Below are positions 1-10,114 of a stretch of 47,461 nt of DNA, piece by piece. This stretch comes from CAZQVN01 sp964596775 (GTDB taxonomy: Bacteria; Eisenbacteria; RBG-16-71-46; JABDJR01; JAWXBZ01). The stretch spans positions 1 to 47,461 of the forward strand of contig CAZQVN010000027.1 of the NCBI GenBank assembly GCA_964596775.1. The letters run 5' to 3'. The translations under genes were made by a program, and so were the position numbers. The stretch's first letter is position 1, and every line of letters begins with the position of its first letter. A model generated the notes under the pieces. That model saw only the letters and a list, made by a program, of their open reading frames with translations. It did no database searches and had not been told where the DNA came from.

Positions 1-1
1 C

Positions 2-1699
<1,698 letters not shown>

Positions 1700-1728
1700 C
1701 ACTGCCTCGGGGTGAAAGTTGGCAGGGG

Positions 1729-1757
1729 ACTATAGCAGGGGCGTTTCGGGGCGGCAA
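1729..1757 (-). promoter_or_regulatory. Predicted sigma-70-type promoter of glnS
   Basis: Read on the minus strand, TTGCCG (1757-1752) and TATAGT (1734-1729) are separated by exactly 17 bases. TGC lies directly before the -10 box, giving an extended -10. Transcription would start near 1722, about 23 bases before the ATG. It lies in the only spacer between the ABC permease and glnS. Confidence 0.55.
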
Positions 1758-1830
1758 CGCGGCGCCGGAGCGGACGTCGCCCGCCGGGTATCCCGCCCCG
1801 GCGCCGGCGTCGCATCGGTCGCGCGGCCGG

Positions 1831-2961
1831 TCACCCCTTTTTCCGGAGCGCCTGCCATGCGTGGAGGACCAGCGCCATGGTGATGACGGCGTAGGCCACG
1901 AAGGAGCGGAAGTACTCGCCGATCTGGGCGTCGCCGGCGATCGCCTTGCCGGCCAGGGGCGACACGACGAACAGCGTGTGGAAGAGGATCGTGCCGACGA
2001 TCGCCTGGAGGACGGTGGCCTTCCGCACGGTGGCGCCGGACACGAGAAGCGCGGCGATCGAGAACATGCCGACCTGCTCGTGGGAGTTGTAGGTGTTCAG
2101 CGTGCCGATGTTCTGGAGGAACAGCAGCTGCCCCCACGCGGCAAGCACGGTGGAGAGGATCGTGGCGATGATCCGGTTCCGGTCCACCGGAATGCCGGCG
2201 ATCTGCGCCACGTGCGCGTCCTGCCCCATGGCCCGGAACTCCTGGCCGAGCTTCGTCCGGAGAAAGAACAGGATCATCACGCAGATCAGGCCCACCACCA
2301 CGAACGTGAACACCGGCAGGCGGATCAGGCCACCGAACAGCGGCAGCTTGACCGCGATCAGGTCGTCGATCGCGTACTGGATCGTGGTCAGGTCGACCGT
2401 GTTGCGCAGGCCGTACAGCTGCTCGAGTTCGCCGCCCGCCGTTTCCTTCGGCCGGATCATCGCCGGGTTGTGGAACGGGATGACCGACCCGACCATGAAC
2501 AGGAACACGAACTGGTACAGGCCGTTGGCGAAGAACCCGGCGATCATCCCGGTGACCATCTCCCGCCCCTTCGCCCGGTTGAACAGTTCCCCGACGAGCC
2601 AGCCGAGCGCCACGGCCAGAGGCGTGGACAGCAGGACCGCCAGACCGAAGCCGCCGAGGCCGCCGACGCCCCAGTGAACCACGAGAATCGCGGCGATCTG
2701 CCCGGCCATGGCGCCGATGACGATGCCGAAGTTGAGGCCGAGGCCGGCGAGGATCGGGATGATCAGCGCGAGAACGAGAACGGAGTTGCGGCCGAGGCGG
2801 ATCAGCATTTCGCTGGTCAGGAACATCGGCTGGATCTGCGCCACGACGATCCCGAACACGCAGAGCGTCAGGAACAGGATCGGAACGGCCTGGGAGAGGA
2901 TCAGGCGCACGACGGGGGGGCGGCGCGCGGTGACCGATCCGCCCGGCATCGGCGTGCTCAA
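1831..2961 (-). CDS. ABC transporter permease (BPD_transp_2 family), second subunit
   Basis: This is an inner-membrane permease of the branched-chain amino acid/ribose type (BPD_transp_2), about 376 residues with eight to ten hydrophobic segments. It shares a GLGLNFG motif with the permease upstream, so the two are diverged paralogues that probably form a heterodimeric channel. A TTG at 2961 overlaps the upstream TGA by four bases and has GGAGG six bases before it. The nearest ATG (2949) would leave that site 18 bases away, so I prefer TTG. The open frame continues far upstream inside the neighbouring gene, but that part is a shadow. It is the last gene of the DUF3798-ATPase-permease-permease operon. 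The substrate is not evident from sequence; nucleoside, sugar or another small solute are all possible for this superfamily. Confidence 0.88.
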   Translation of the reverse strand: MSTPMPGGSVTARRPPVVRLILSQAVPILFLTLCVFGIVVAQIQPMFLTSEMLIRLGRNSVLVLALIIPILAGLGLNFGIVIGAMAGQIAAILVVHWGVGGLGGFGLAVLLSTPLAVALGWLVGELFNRAKGREMVTGMIAGFFANGLYQFVFLFMVGSVIPFHNPAMIRPKETAGGELEQLYGLRNTVDLTTIQYAIDDLIAVKLPLFGGLIRLPVFTFVVVGLICVMILFFLRTKLGQEFRAMGQDAHVAQIAGIPVDRNRIIATILSTVLAAWGQLLFLQNIGTLNTYNSHEQVGMFSIAALLVSGATVRKATVLQAIVGTILFHTLFVVSPLAGKAIAGDAQIGEYFRSFVAYAVITMALVLHAWQALRKKG

Positions 2962-4016
2962 CCGCGTCCTCCCTTCCGGGTCAGCGCGTAGAGGATCATC
3001 CCGTTCTGGATGACGAGCCGCGCCGTTTCGGAGATGTCCCCCTTGATGACCTGGCTGGTGACCGGCAGGGCCATCGTCAGGATCGACTGGAAGAGAACGG
3101 TGCCGATGATCACGTGGCGGATCTTCGCGCGGGCCACCGAGGCGCCGCCGATCAGGATGCAGGCGATGGCGGGAAACGCCATCATCAGCGGAGCCTGGTA
3201 CAGCTGAACGAAGCCGTAGGACTGCGAGAACGCCACGATGCCGACGGCGGCCAGCGTCGTGGATCCGATCGCGGCCTGGATCCGGGTGCGGTCCTCGTTG
3301 ATCCCGGCGGCCTTGGCGAACCGGGGATTGTCGCCGGCCGCGGTGATGGCCAGCCCGGCCTTCGTCCTGAAGAACAGCCACACGACGACGCAGAAGAAGC
3401 CGAAGTAGAGCATCGTGCCGGTGGGGAACACGAAGTTGCCGAACTGGAAAACGAGAAAGTTGTCGAGGATCTTGTCGTAGACCTCGTTCAGCGTCAGCGT
3501 CGTCCGGAGCCCCTTGCCGGCGATGGCCCAGACCATCGTCGGATTCGTGAACGGCGCGAGCAGCCAGAAGATCGACATCACCGAAACGATCGCGAAGCCG
3601 ATGTACGTTCCGACCATCATCTCCTGGCCGCGCGTCCGGTTCAGCAGGTAGCCGTAGAGGGCGCCGACCGGCACGGCGAGGCCGACGCCGAACAGCGTCG
3701 AGGCGAAGAAGCCGCCCCATCCGGCCATGCCGAAGTTCATCGCGGTGACGCAGCCGACGAGGCCGCAGATCACGCCGAGCGGGAGGCCGAAGTTCAGCCC
3801 GAGGCCGCCCTGGATGGCCGGGAGCAGCGCCAGGACGAGGATGCCGTTGCGGCCGATCCGGTTCATGGAGTCCGAGGCGAGCCGGGGCAGGTCCATTCCG
3901 GTCGCGGCGGCGACCACGAACAGCGCCGCCAGGAACCCGGCGATGATGATGCGGGGGATCCCCACGCCGGAAATGAACTCGGCCAGGCGGCCGCGGTCGG
4001 TGCCGGTGTCGCGCAT
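2958..4016 (-). CDS. ABC transporter permease (BPD_transp_2 family), first subunit
   Basis: An inner-membrane permease of about 352 residues. A hydrophobic anchor at residues 22-40 is followed by seven to eight further membrane segments, and the GLGLNFG motif of the BPD_transp_2 family lies near residue 80. The ATG at 4016 overlaps the ATPase stop codon by one base (TGATG), which suggests translational coupling. A GAGGAG lies 11 bases before it, somewhat distant. The open frame extends upstream to 4301, but that part only mirrors the ATPase gene. Together with the second permease and the double ATPase it would form a transporter with two different membrane subunits, the arrangement known for simple-sugar and basic-membrane-protein (BMP/nucleoside) importers. 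Confidence 0.88.
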   Translation of the reverse strand: MRDTGTDRGRLAEFISGVGIPRIIIAGFLAALFVVAAATGMDLPRLASDSMNRIGRNGILVLALLPAIQGGLGLNFGLPLGVICGLVGCVTAMNFGMAGWGGFFASTLFGVGLAVPVGALYGYLLNRTRGQEMMVGTYIGFAIVSVMSIFWLLAPFTNPTMVWAIAGKGLRTTLTLNEVYDKILDNFLVFQFGNFVFPTGTMLYFGFFCVVVWLFFRTKAGLAITAAGDNPRFAKAAGINEDRTRIQAAIGSTTLAAVGIVAFSQSYGFVQLYQAPLMMAFPAIACILIGGASVARAKIRHVIIGTVLFQSILTMALPVTSQVIKGDISETARLVIQNGMILYALTRKGGRG

Positions 4017-5602
4017 CAGGCCGGGATCTCCTCGCCGGCCATGGCCAGGCCGTACTTCTGGTCGGAGTCGTCCGGAGCGAGGACCGCGTGGACCTTCCCC
4101 CGGGTGATGATGGCGATGCGGTCGCAGATGCCGCGCAGCTCCGCGAGTTCCGAGGAGGTGACGATGACCGTGACCCCCCTGTCGCGGTTCAGGCTGACGA
4201 TCAGGTCGAGCACCCGCTTCTTGGCCCCGATGTCGATGCCGCGGGTCGGCTCGGACACGAGGAGGATCGAGGGTTCGAGCGTCATGGCGCCGGCCACGCA
4301 CACCTTCTGCTGGTTGCCGCCGGAGAGCCGGCCGACCGCCTGGGCGGGACCGGTGCAGCGGATGTCCAGCCGTTCGATCATCTCGAGGCTGTGACGGCGG
4401 AGCTCGCGGTCGTCGAGCAGCGCGAGCGCCGACAGGGGAAACGGCCTGAGAAACCGGCCCTGGGCGCGCAGCGCCGGCAGGCCGATGTTCAGCTCGATCG
4501 ACTCGTCGGCCATGATCCCGACGCCGCGGCGATCCTCGGACACGAACGCGAGACCGGCGCGCAGCGACGCGGCGGGATCGTTGAGCGCCAGCGGCTGCCC
4601 GTTCAGGAGCACGGTGCCCCGCGCGGGCTGCTGCCCCATGAGGCCGTTGGCCACACCGACTTTTCCGTACCCGGCCAGGCCGCCGAGGCCGAGGATCTCC
4701 CCCTTCATGACTTCGAGGTCGAGCCCCTTCACCTCCTCGCCGGGCATGTCCACATGGTAGTCGCGGATCGTGAGGATGGCGCCGGTGGACGCGCCCCGCA
4801 TGTCCTTTGCCCGGATCTCCTCGATCTTCCGGCCGACCATCAGCTCGGCGATCAGGCCGATCGAGGCTTCGGGGCGGGGGAGGACGCGCACGACCTCGCC
4901 GTCGCGGAGGACCGTGATCCGGTCGGCCACCTCCATGACCTCGTGGAGCCGGTGCGTGATGAACAGGATCGCGATCCCCTTCGCCGCGAGCCCCTTCATC
5001 AGCTCGAGCAGGCGGTCCGCCTCGGACTCGGTGAGCACGGCGGTGGGTTCGTCGAAAACGAGCAGCTTGAGATTCTTCTTGTCCAGCTCCCGGGCGATCT
5101 CCACGAACTGGAGAAAGCTGACCGGAAGCCCGGCCACCGGCGCCATGGCGTCGATGGACAGGCCGACCCGCTCGATCGCCGCCACGGCCTCGTTGCGGAT
5201 CCGCGTCCGGTCGAGCGTGGCCAGTTTTCTCGATACGGTGCGCGAGAGCAGGTTCTCACGCACCGGTTCGCGGTTCAGCTTGATGTTCTCCGCGGCGGTG
5301 AAGCCGGAGATGAGCATGAACTCCTGGTGGACCATGCCGATCCCGCTGTTCATCGCCTCGGCCGGGGACTTGAACGCGGCGGCTTTCCCGTCGAAGACGA
5401 CCTGCCCCTCGAAGCCCCCGGTCTCGTGAATGACCGGCATGCCGAAGAGGATGTTCATGAGCGTGGACTTGCCGGCCCCGTTCTCCCCGACCAGGGCATG
5501 GATTTCACCCGGGGCGAGGGACAGGCTCACGCCCTTGAGCACCCGGTTGCCCGAGTACTCCTTGGCGATATCCCTGAGTTCGAGGACGGGGGCGGCGGCC
5601 AC
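4016..5602 (-). CDS. ABC transporter ATP-binding protein with two fused nucleotide-binding domains
   Basis: This protein of about 528 residues contains two tandem ABC ATPase domains, as in the RbsA/YufO type. Domain 1 has a perfect Walker A (GENGAGKST, residues 39-47) and a Walker B in LVFDEPTAVL. Its signature region, however, reads PVSFLQFVEIAREL instead of LSxGQ. Domain 2 has the signature LSGGNQQK but a degenerate Walker A (GLAGYGKVG), and its Walker B ends VSEPTRGID, with Ser where the Mg-coordinating Asp is expected. The intact elements are thus split between the two halves, so one complete composite site could form. The GTG at 5602 lies four bases after the lipoprotein stop and gives a normal N-terminus. 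The longer frame from TTG 5629 would overlap the upstream gene by 23 bases without a ribosome site. The start is therefore somewhat uncertain. Confidence 0.9.
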   Translation of the reverse strand: MAAAPVLELRDIAKEYSGNRVLKGVSLSLAPGEIHALVGENGAGKSTLMNILFGMPVIHETGGFEGQVVFDGKAAAFKSPAEAMNSGIGMVHQEFMLISGFTAAENIKLNREPVRENLLSRTVSRKLATLDRTRIRNEAVAAIERVGLSIDAMAPVAGLPVSFLQFVEIARELDKKNLKLLVFDEPTAVLTESEADRLLELMKGLAAKGIAILFITHRLHEVMEVADRITVLRDGEVVRVLPRPEASIGLIAELMVGRKIEEIRAKDMRGASTGAILTIRDYHVDMPGEEVKGLDLEVMKGEILGLGGLAGYGKVGVANGLMGQQPARGTVLLNGQPLALNDPAASLRAGLAFVSEDRRGVGIMADESIELNIGLPALRAQGRFLRPFPLSALALLDDRELRRHSLEMIERLDIRCTGPAQAVGRLSGGNQQKVCVAGAMTLEPSILLVSEPTRGIDIGAKKRVLDLIVSLNRDRGVTVIVTSSELAELRGICDRIAIITRGKVHAVLAPDDSDQKYGLAMAGEEIPA

Positions 5603-5606
5603 TCTT

Positions 5607-6746
5607 CTAGTAGAAGACGCTGTCGACAAGGATGAGGTAGCTGTTGCCCGTCGTCTCGTCGTATTTCGAGAGCGTGACCGGCACGCCGGCGAGGTTCGCG
5701 AGATACGATTTGACCGTGGCCTCGTCCTTGTAGTCGGCCTTGCCCTGCACCGAGTCGACGAGCAGGTCCGTCATGGCCCGGGTGGACAGGATCACTTCCG
5801 GAACCGGCCAGGTGGCGAAGTGACCGCTCATGTTGTCCGCGGCGATCTTCTGCTTGTTCTGCTCGCTGATGTAGGCGAAGTCCCCGGCCTTGTCGGGGGG
5901 GATGGAGATCCCGAGCGCCGTGGGATAGCCGTGGGTCGGACTCGGGCAGCACTGTTCCGGAAAGTATCCGCCGCTCTTGAGGACCGAGCGGATCAGCGGG
6001 TCCATCATGCCGCAGTTCGTGGAAAAGAACGCCGTCTCCGGACCGAGCGTTTCGATTTCGCGCGGCACGTCCTCGAGGACGAACTGCTGGGTGGCGGGCA
6101 GACCGCCTTCGGCCATCGGGTCCGGGGCGGTCACGAACTGGAAATTGAGGCCGACCTCCTCGCACGTGGCCTTCATGATGTCGCGCCGGCGCCCGAGCAG
6201 CTCCTGGGACATGTGGCGGGGGAAGGAGTAGTGGACGAAGTTCTTCGCCCCCATCTTCTTCGCCAGTTCGACGATCGTCCGGCCGCGGGCCAGCTGGTCC
6301 GGCTGGATGGCCAGGTCGACCTCGGCGTTGACCAGCGCCGGATCGTCGTGGGCCTCGATGAACGCCACCTTGATGTCCGGCCGCATCTCCCGGATCTTCC
6401 GGAGCGCCGCGATCGAACCGGGAACCGCCTGGGAAGCCACGATCACCTTGACCTCGGGGTCGGAGGCCAGCCCGACGAGCTGCGCGATCGTCGTTTCCTG
6501 CTCGTTCATGAAGTTGTCCGGATAGGTGACGTGGGTGACCTTGCCCGGATACTTTTCCTCGATCATCTGGGCGGCCCGAAACTCGTCCTCGCCCTGCGAC
6601 ACGGTGCCGGTCATGACGCCGATCTTGAACGGGATGCCGGCATCCGCGTGCCCGGCCTTTTCGGCCGGGGCTTTCTGGCCTCCGCCGCAGCCGAACGCAA
6701 CACAGCAGATGGCCAGCGCGGCCAGGGGAAGATGATGACGCAACAT
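5607..6746 (-). CDS. DUF3798-type solute-binding lipoprotein
   Basis: This is a periplasmic, lipid-anchored binding protein of about 379 residues. The signal peptide runs from MLRHHLPLAAL to a lipobox ending VAFGC, with the acylated cysteine at residue 20. A Gly/Gln/Lys-rich linker follows, then the mature start FKIGVMTGTVSQGEDEF, typical of DUF3798 proteins with the periplasmic binding protein type I fold. It heads the operon for the ATPase and two permeases, so it is the likely solute receptor. The ATG at 6746 is preceded by GGAGG with eight bases of spacing; the open frame starts further upstream without support. The ligand cannot be told from sequence. DUF3798 is best known to me from Firmicutes and Fusobacteria, so its presence here may reflect old transfer; that is an inference. 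Confidence 0.85.
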   Translation of the reverse strand: MLRHHLPLAALAICCVAFGCGGGQKAPAEKAGHADAGIPFKIGVMTGTVSQGEDEFRAAQMIEEKYPGKVTHVTYPDNFMNEQETTIAQLVGLASDPEVKVIVASQAVPGSIAALRKIREMRPDIKVAFIEAHDDPALVNAEVDLAIQPDQLARGRTIVELAKKMGAKNFVHYSFPRHMSQELLGRRRDIMKATCEEVGLNFQFVTAPDPMAEGGLPATQQFVLEDVPREIETLGPETAFFSTNCGMMDPLIRSVLKSGGYFPEQCCPSPTHGYPTALGISIPPDKAGDFAYISEQNKQKIAADNMSGHFATWPVPEVILSTRAMTDLLVDSVQGKADYKDEATVKSYLANLAGVPVTLSKYDETTGNSYLILVDSVFY

Positions 6747-6800
6747 GAAGAGAACCTCCATTCTCACAGTAACTTCGACAGGCGAGGGGTCGAACCGCCG

Positions 6801-6809
6801 GAGTCTAGC
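6801..6809 (-). promoter_or_regulatory. Possible extended -10 element for the DUF3798 ABC operon
   Basis: On the minus strand TGCTAGACT reads as TGn followed by TAGACT (four of six matches to TATAAT), 54 bases before the lipoprotein ATG. There is no convincing -35 box 16-18 bases upstream. The same TGnTAnnnT pattern recurs before glnS and the subtilisin gene, which is why I list it. Confidence 0.3.
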
Positions 6810-6904
6810 AGATCGGCTTTTTTCTGGCATCTCCGTTTGCGCGATTGACAGGCCGGGGCGCGGGCTGGCACCGTCCGCCCTTTCGCACCTCAAAGGAGAC
6901 TGCA

Positions 6905-7357
6905 ATGCTCGCCAAGGGTGACATCGCCCCCGATTTCAAGCTCAAGGGAAACGACGACCGGGAGTACACGCTCTCGGAATTCAAGGGACGGAAAGTGGTC
7001 CTCATCTTCTACCCGGCCGACTTCAGCCCGACCTGCACGTCGGAACACGCCTGCTTCCGCGACGACCTGCAGGCGTTCCGGAACGCCGACGCCGTCGTGT
7101 TCGGCATCAGCGTGGATTCGCGCTGGTCGCACAAGGCGTTCGCGAAGGAAATGGGCCTCGAATATCCGCTGCTCGCGGACTTCATGCCGCGCGGGGCGGT
7201 GGCCGAAAGGTACGGGGTGTTCTATCCCGAGGCGGGCACCTCCGGTCGGGCCACGTTCGTCATCGGGCCGGACGGTCGGGTGGCGGAGGCGTTCGGTTAC
7301 GGGTTCCCCGAAGTTCCCGAAACGGCGCCGGTCCTCTCGGTGCTGGACGCGCTCTGA
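6905..7357 (+). CDS. Peroxiredoxin (AhpE/BCP-like thiol peroxidase)
   Basis: A cytoplasmic thiol peroxidase of about 150 residues that reduces H2O2 or organic peroxides. The thioredoxin-fold core is clear, with the active-site stretch PADFSPTCTSEHAC: Pro37 and Thr43 precede the peroxidatic Cys44. A second cysteine, Cys50, lies six residues on, one position later than in E. coli BCP, so it may or may not act as the resolving cysteine. ATG 6905 is supported by AAAGGAGA five bases upstream; the open frame extends upstream but has no site. It is transcribed divergently from the ABC operon and lies 20 bases ahead of the SppA-like gene, with which it may be co-transcribed. Confidence 0.93.
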   Translation: MLAKGDIAPDFKLKGNDDREYTLSEFKGRKVVLIFYPADFSPTCTSEHACFRDDLQAFRNADAVVFGISVDSRWSHKAFAKEMGLEYPLLADFMPRGAVAERYGVFYPEAGTSGRATFVIGPDGRVAEAFGYGFPEVPETAPVLSVLDAL

Positions 7358-7377
7358 AAACGCGGCGCTCTCTGCGG

Positions 7378-9831
7378 GTGGGGACGGCGCCGTCCGCTGC
7401 CCCGCGGGCTGCCGGACTGTTCCGCGGACTCCGGCGCACGTGGGGCACGACCCTGCTCCTCGCTGCGGTCCTCCCTGGAGCACCGTGGGTTCCGCACTCC
7501 GTCCATGCCGCGGCCCCCGAGCCGTTTCTGTTCTCGACGACCTGGGTGTCCGCGGTGGACGACGCCACGGCCCTGTTCGTCAATCCGGCCGGTCTCGTGC
7601 CCGGTCGCGGTTTCGAAACGTACTTCGAGGCCGGTTTCGAACGCGGCGGGCACAGCCAGGGGGTGGGAATCCTCACGCTGCCGCTTCTCCGGTTCGGTTA
7701 CATCCACGACGACGTGAACGACTCCGATTTCGACACGTACGCGTTCGGTACCGGGATCGACCTCTCGCCGTTCTCGTTCGGATGGACGACCCGCCTGCAC
7801 CGGGGCGACATGGGGGACGGGGCGTCCGCCACCGCCCACGACGCCGGAATGCTCCTCCGCCCGGTCCGTCACCTGTCCCTCGGATTCGTGCTCCGCAACC
7901 TCAACGATCCGGCGTTTGCCGGTGACCGGCTGCCCCGCGGCTATGCCGGGGCGCTGTCGCTGCGCCCGCTTCCGCAGGACCCGGAACGCCTGACCGCCAC
8001 GCTCCAGGGCGACTGGCGGCGCGCCGACGATCGCGGCCGGTTCACGATCGCCGGCGAGTACCGGCTCGCCGACGGCGTCCGGGTCGGCGCCCATGTCACC
8101 TCGCGCGTCCGCGAAGCGGGGCTGTCGCTCTCCGTCGACTTTCCCGGAACCTCGCTGATCGCGCGCGGCGTGGAGCAGGAGGGGGGGGACGTCAGCCCGC
8201 GGACGAGCTACGCGTTCCACACGCACCTCGACTACTACCGCAGGAACGCGCTGTCCGTGGTGCGCCGGTTCGCCGAGGTCCGGATCGCCGGATCGTACGC
8301 CGACCAGGCGTCCGGCTTCGTCCTGGCCGGTTCGGAAACCCGGAGCGCCCACCGCTTGATCCAGGTCCTGAATCGCGCCCGGTACGACGATGACGTGGCC
8401 GGAGTGGTCGTCACGATCGGGCCGCTCGGCGGCGGCTTCATCGGCGGCGTGGCCGCGATCCACCAGGAAATCCGCGAGGCGCTCATGGAGATCCGGCGTT
8501 CCGGCAAGCCGGTGATCGCGTTCATCGAGGAGGGGGGCGGCGCCGCGGAAATCTACGTGGCCAGCGCCGCCGACCGGATCATCATGCCCCGCCTGGCCAC
8601 GCTGCAGGGGATCGGCGTGGCCGTCGAGATCCTGCGGCTCCGGCAAACCATGGAAAAGCACGGCATCGCCTGGGATGCCCGGACGGCCGGGGACTACAAG
8701 TCCACGTTCCATACCGCCTGGACGGACTCGGCCACCGCGGCGCAGAAGGAGGAGATCGAATCGCTGGTCGAAGCCGCCTATGCCGAGCTGGAGAGGACGC
8801 TCGTGGAGGCGCGCGAACTGTCGCCGGAGGCGGCGACGCGCATCCTGTCCGGCGGGCTCCTCACCGCGGGCACCGCGCTGGATCTCGGCCTCATCGACGA
8901 GATCGGCTGGTACGAGGAAGCCCGCCGCGCCGCATCAGGGCTGGCCGGCGGCGGAACGGACCCGGTTCGCCTCAAGAACCTCGACAACCGCCGCTACTGG
9001 TCGGAGCGCTGGACCCCGCCGCCGTCCGTGGCGGTCGTCCTCGCTTCCGGCGGCATCGAGTCGGGAGAGAGTTCCGTCAACCGGCTGTTCGGCGGCCGCA
9101 CGATGGGGTCGCGCACGGTGGCCCGGGCCCTGACCGCGGCGGCTTCGGATCCGAACGTCAAGGCGATCGTCCTCCGCGTCGATTCGGGGGGCGGATCCTC
9201 GCTGGCCTCGGACCGGATTCATGCCGCGATCATGGAGATCCTCAGGCGGCGGCACATTCCGATCGTCGTCTCCATGGGGAACATGGCGGCATCCGGCGGC
9301 TACTGGATTTCCATGGACGCGGACCGGATCGTGGCCAATCCGCTGACGGTCACCGGATCGATCGGCGTGGTCCACGCCAAGCCGGTGATCGCCGCGCTGC
9401 TGGACAGGCAGGACGTCCGTCGCGAAGTCTTCCGCCGCGGCGAGAACACGGACATGTTCTCGGTGACGCGACCGATGACGGACGACGAAAAGCGGCAGGT
9501 GGACCGGGAGATCGACGAAACGTACCGACTGTTCATCGACGGCGTGGCCCGCGGGCGGAACGTGACCGTCGAGCGGGCGGAGGAACTGGCGGGCGGGCGG
9601 GTGTGGCTCGGCAGCCAGGCCCGGGCCAACGGTCTCGTCGACTCGCTGGGGACGCTGGCGGATGCGGTGCAGTGGGCCGCGGATGCGGCCGGGATCGGCG
9701 GGGATCACCGGACGCTCTATTTCACCGGGCAGAAGTTCAACCTGCTGACGCGGCTCGTCCAGGGGGTCGAGTACGTGGGCGTGGGCCGTTTCGGCTCCGG
9801 AACGAAGGACGGGAACACCATCGCTCCCTGA
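7378..9831 (+). CDS. sppA: SppA-type signal peptide peptidase with N-terminal PorV-like beta-barrel domain
   Basis: An 817-residue S49 protease. The C-terminal 500 residues hold two SppA repeats. The catalytic lysine is Lys441 (in GDYKSTF) and the nucleophile Ser639 (in MGNMAASGGYW), as in the E. coli Lys/Ser dyad. The N-terminus has a signal peptide (hydrophobic stretch about residues 23-33, likely cleavage after HA near 43), followed by about 230 residues rich in alternating aromatic and polar residues. This part carries DDATALFVNPAGL, which aligns without gaps to DDAFAPWWNPGGL of the PorV-like protein at 25952-27025. No membrane helix follows the signal peptide, unlike E. coli SppA. I infer an outer-membrane or periplasmic protease with a barrel module. 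The GTG start is the only upstream option and has a weak ribosome site. Confidence 0.88.
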   Translation: MGTAPSAAPRAAGLFRGLRRTWGTTLLLAAVLPGAPWVPHSVHAAAPEPFLFSTTWVSAVDDATALFVNPAGLVPGRGFETYFEAGFERGGHSQGVGILTLPLLRFGYIHDDVNDSDFDTYAFGTGIDLSPFSFGWTTRLHRGDMGDGASATAHDAGMLLRPVRHLSLGFVLRNLNDPAFAGDRLPRGYAGALSLRPLPQDPERLTATLQGDWRRADDRGRFTIAGEYRLADGVRVGAHVTSRVREAGLSLSVDFPGTSLIARGVEQEGGDVSPRTSYAFHTHLDYYRRNALSVVRRFAEVRIAGSYADQASGFVLAGSETRSAHRLIQVLNRARYDDDVAGVVVTIGPLGGGFIGGVAAIHQEIREALMEIRRSGKPVIAFIEEGGGAAEIYVASAADRIIMPRLATLQGIGVAVEILRLRQTMEKHGIAWDARTAGDYKSTFHTAWTDSATAAQKEEIESLVEAAYAELERTLVEARELSPEAATRILSGGLLTAGTALDLGLIDEIGWYEEARRAASGLAGGGTDPVRLKNLDNRRYWSERWTPPPSVAVVLASGGIESGESSVNRLFGGRTMGSRTVARALTAAASDPNVKAIVLRVDSGGGSSLASDRIHAAIMEILRRRHIPIVVSMGNMAASGGYWISMDADRIVANPLTVTGSIGVVHAKPVIAALLDRQDVRREVFRRGENTDMFSVTRPMTDDEKRQVDREIDETYRLFIDGVARGRNVTVERAEELAGGRVWLGSQARANGLVDSLGTLADAVQWAADAAGIGGDHRTLYFTGQKFNLLTRLVQGVEYVGVGRFGSGTKDGNTIAP

Positions 9832-9866
9832 TCCGGCCCCGGCCGCAGGACGCCCGCGGACGCCGG

Positions 9867-10046
9867 CTACTTGTCGAGCCGTGGCGGAGTCTTGTCTTCC
9901 TCGTCGAGTCCCGACATCCCCTTCTTGAAATCGCGGATTCCGCGGCCGAGACCCTTGGCGATCTCCGGTATGCGGTTCGCGCCGAAAATCAGGAGGACGA
10001 TCAGGAAGATCAGGATCAGTTCGGTGGGGCCCAGATTCGGTAACAT
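9867..10046 (-). CDS. tatA: Sec-independent translocase protein TatA
   Basis: A 59-residue protein beginning MLPNLGPTELILIF. It has a single short membrane helix, the FGANRIPEIAKGLG hinge and amphipathic helix, and an acidic C-terminal tail, which is the full TatA/E pattern. In the inner membrane it would oligomerise to pass folded twin-arginine substrates. ATG 10046 has GAGG five bases upstream. It lies 68 bases downstream of the PyrE-Nudix gene on the same strand and converges on the SppA gene, whose stop is 35 bases away. No tatC is in the window, and I saw no obvious twin-arginine signal among the secreted proteins here. Confidence 0.93.
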   Translation of the reverse strand: MLPNLGPTELILIFLIVLLIFGANRIPEIAKGLGRGIRDFKKGMSGLDEEDKTPPRLDK

Positions 10047-10114
10047 GGCTGCCTCGTGGTCAACGCCGGGGCGCGGTATGCGCCCGGAATACCCTTTACG
10101 CTAGCACACGCCGT

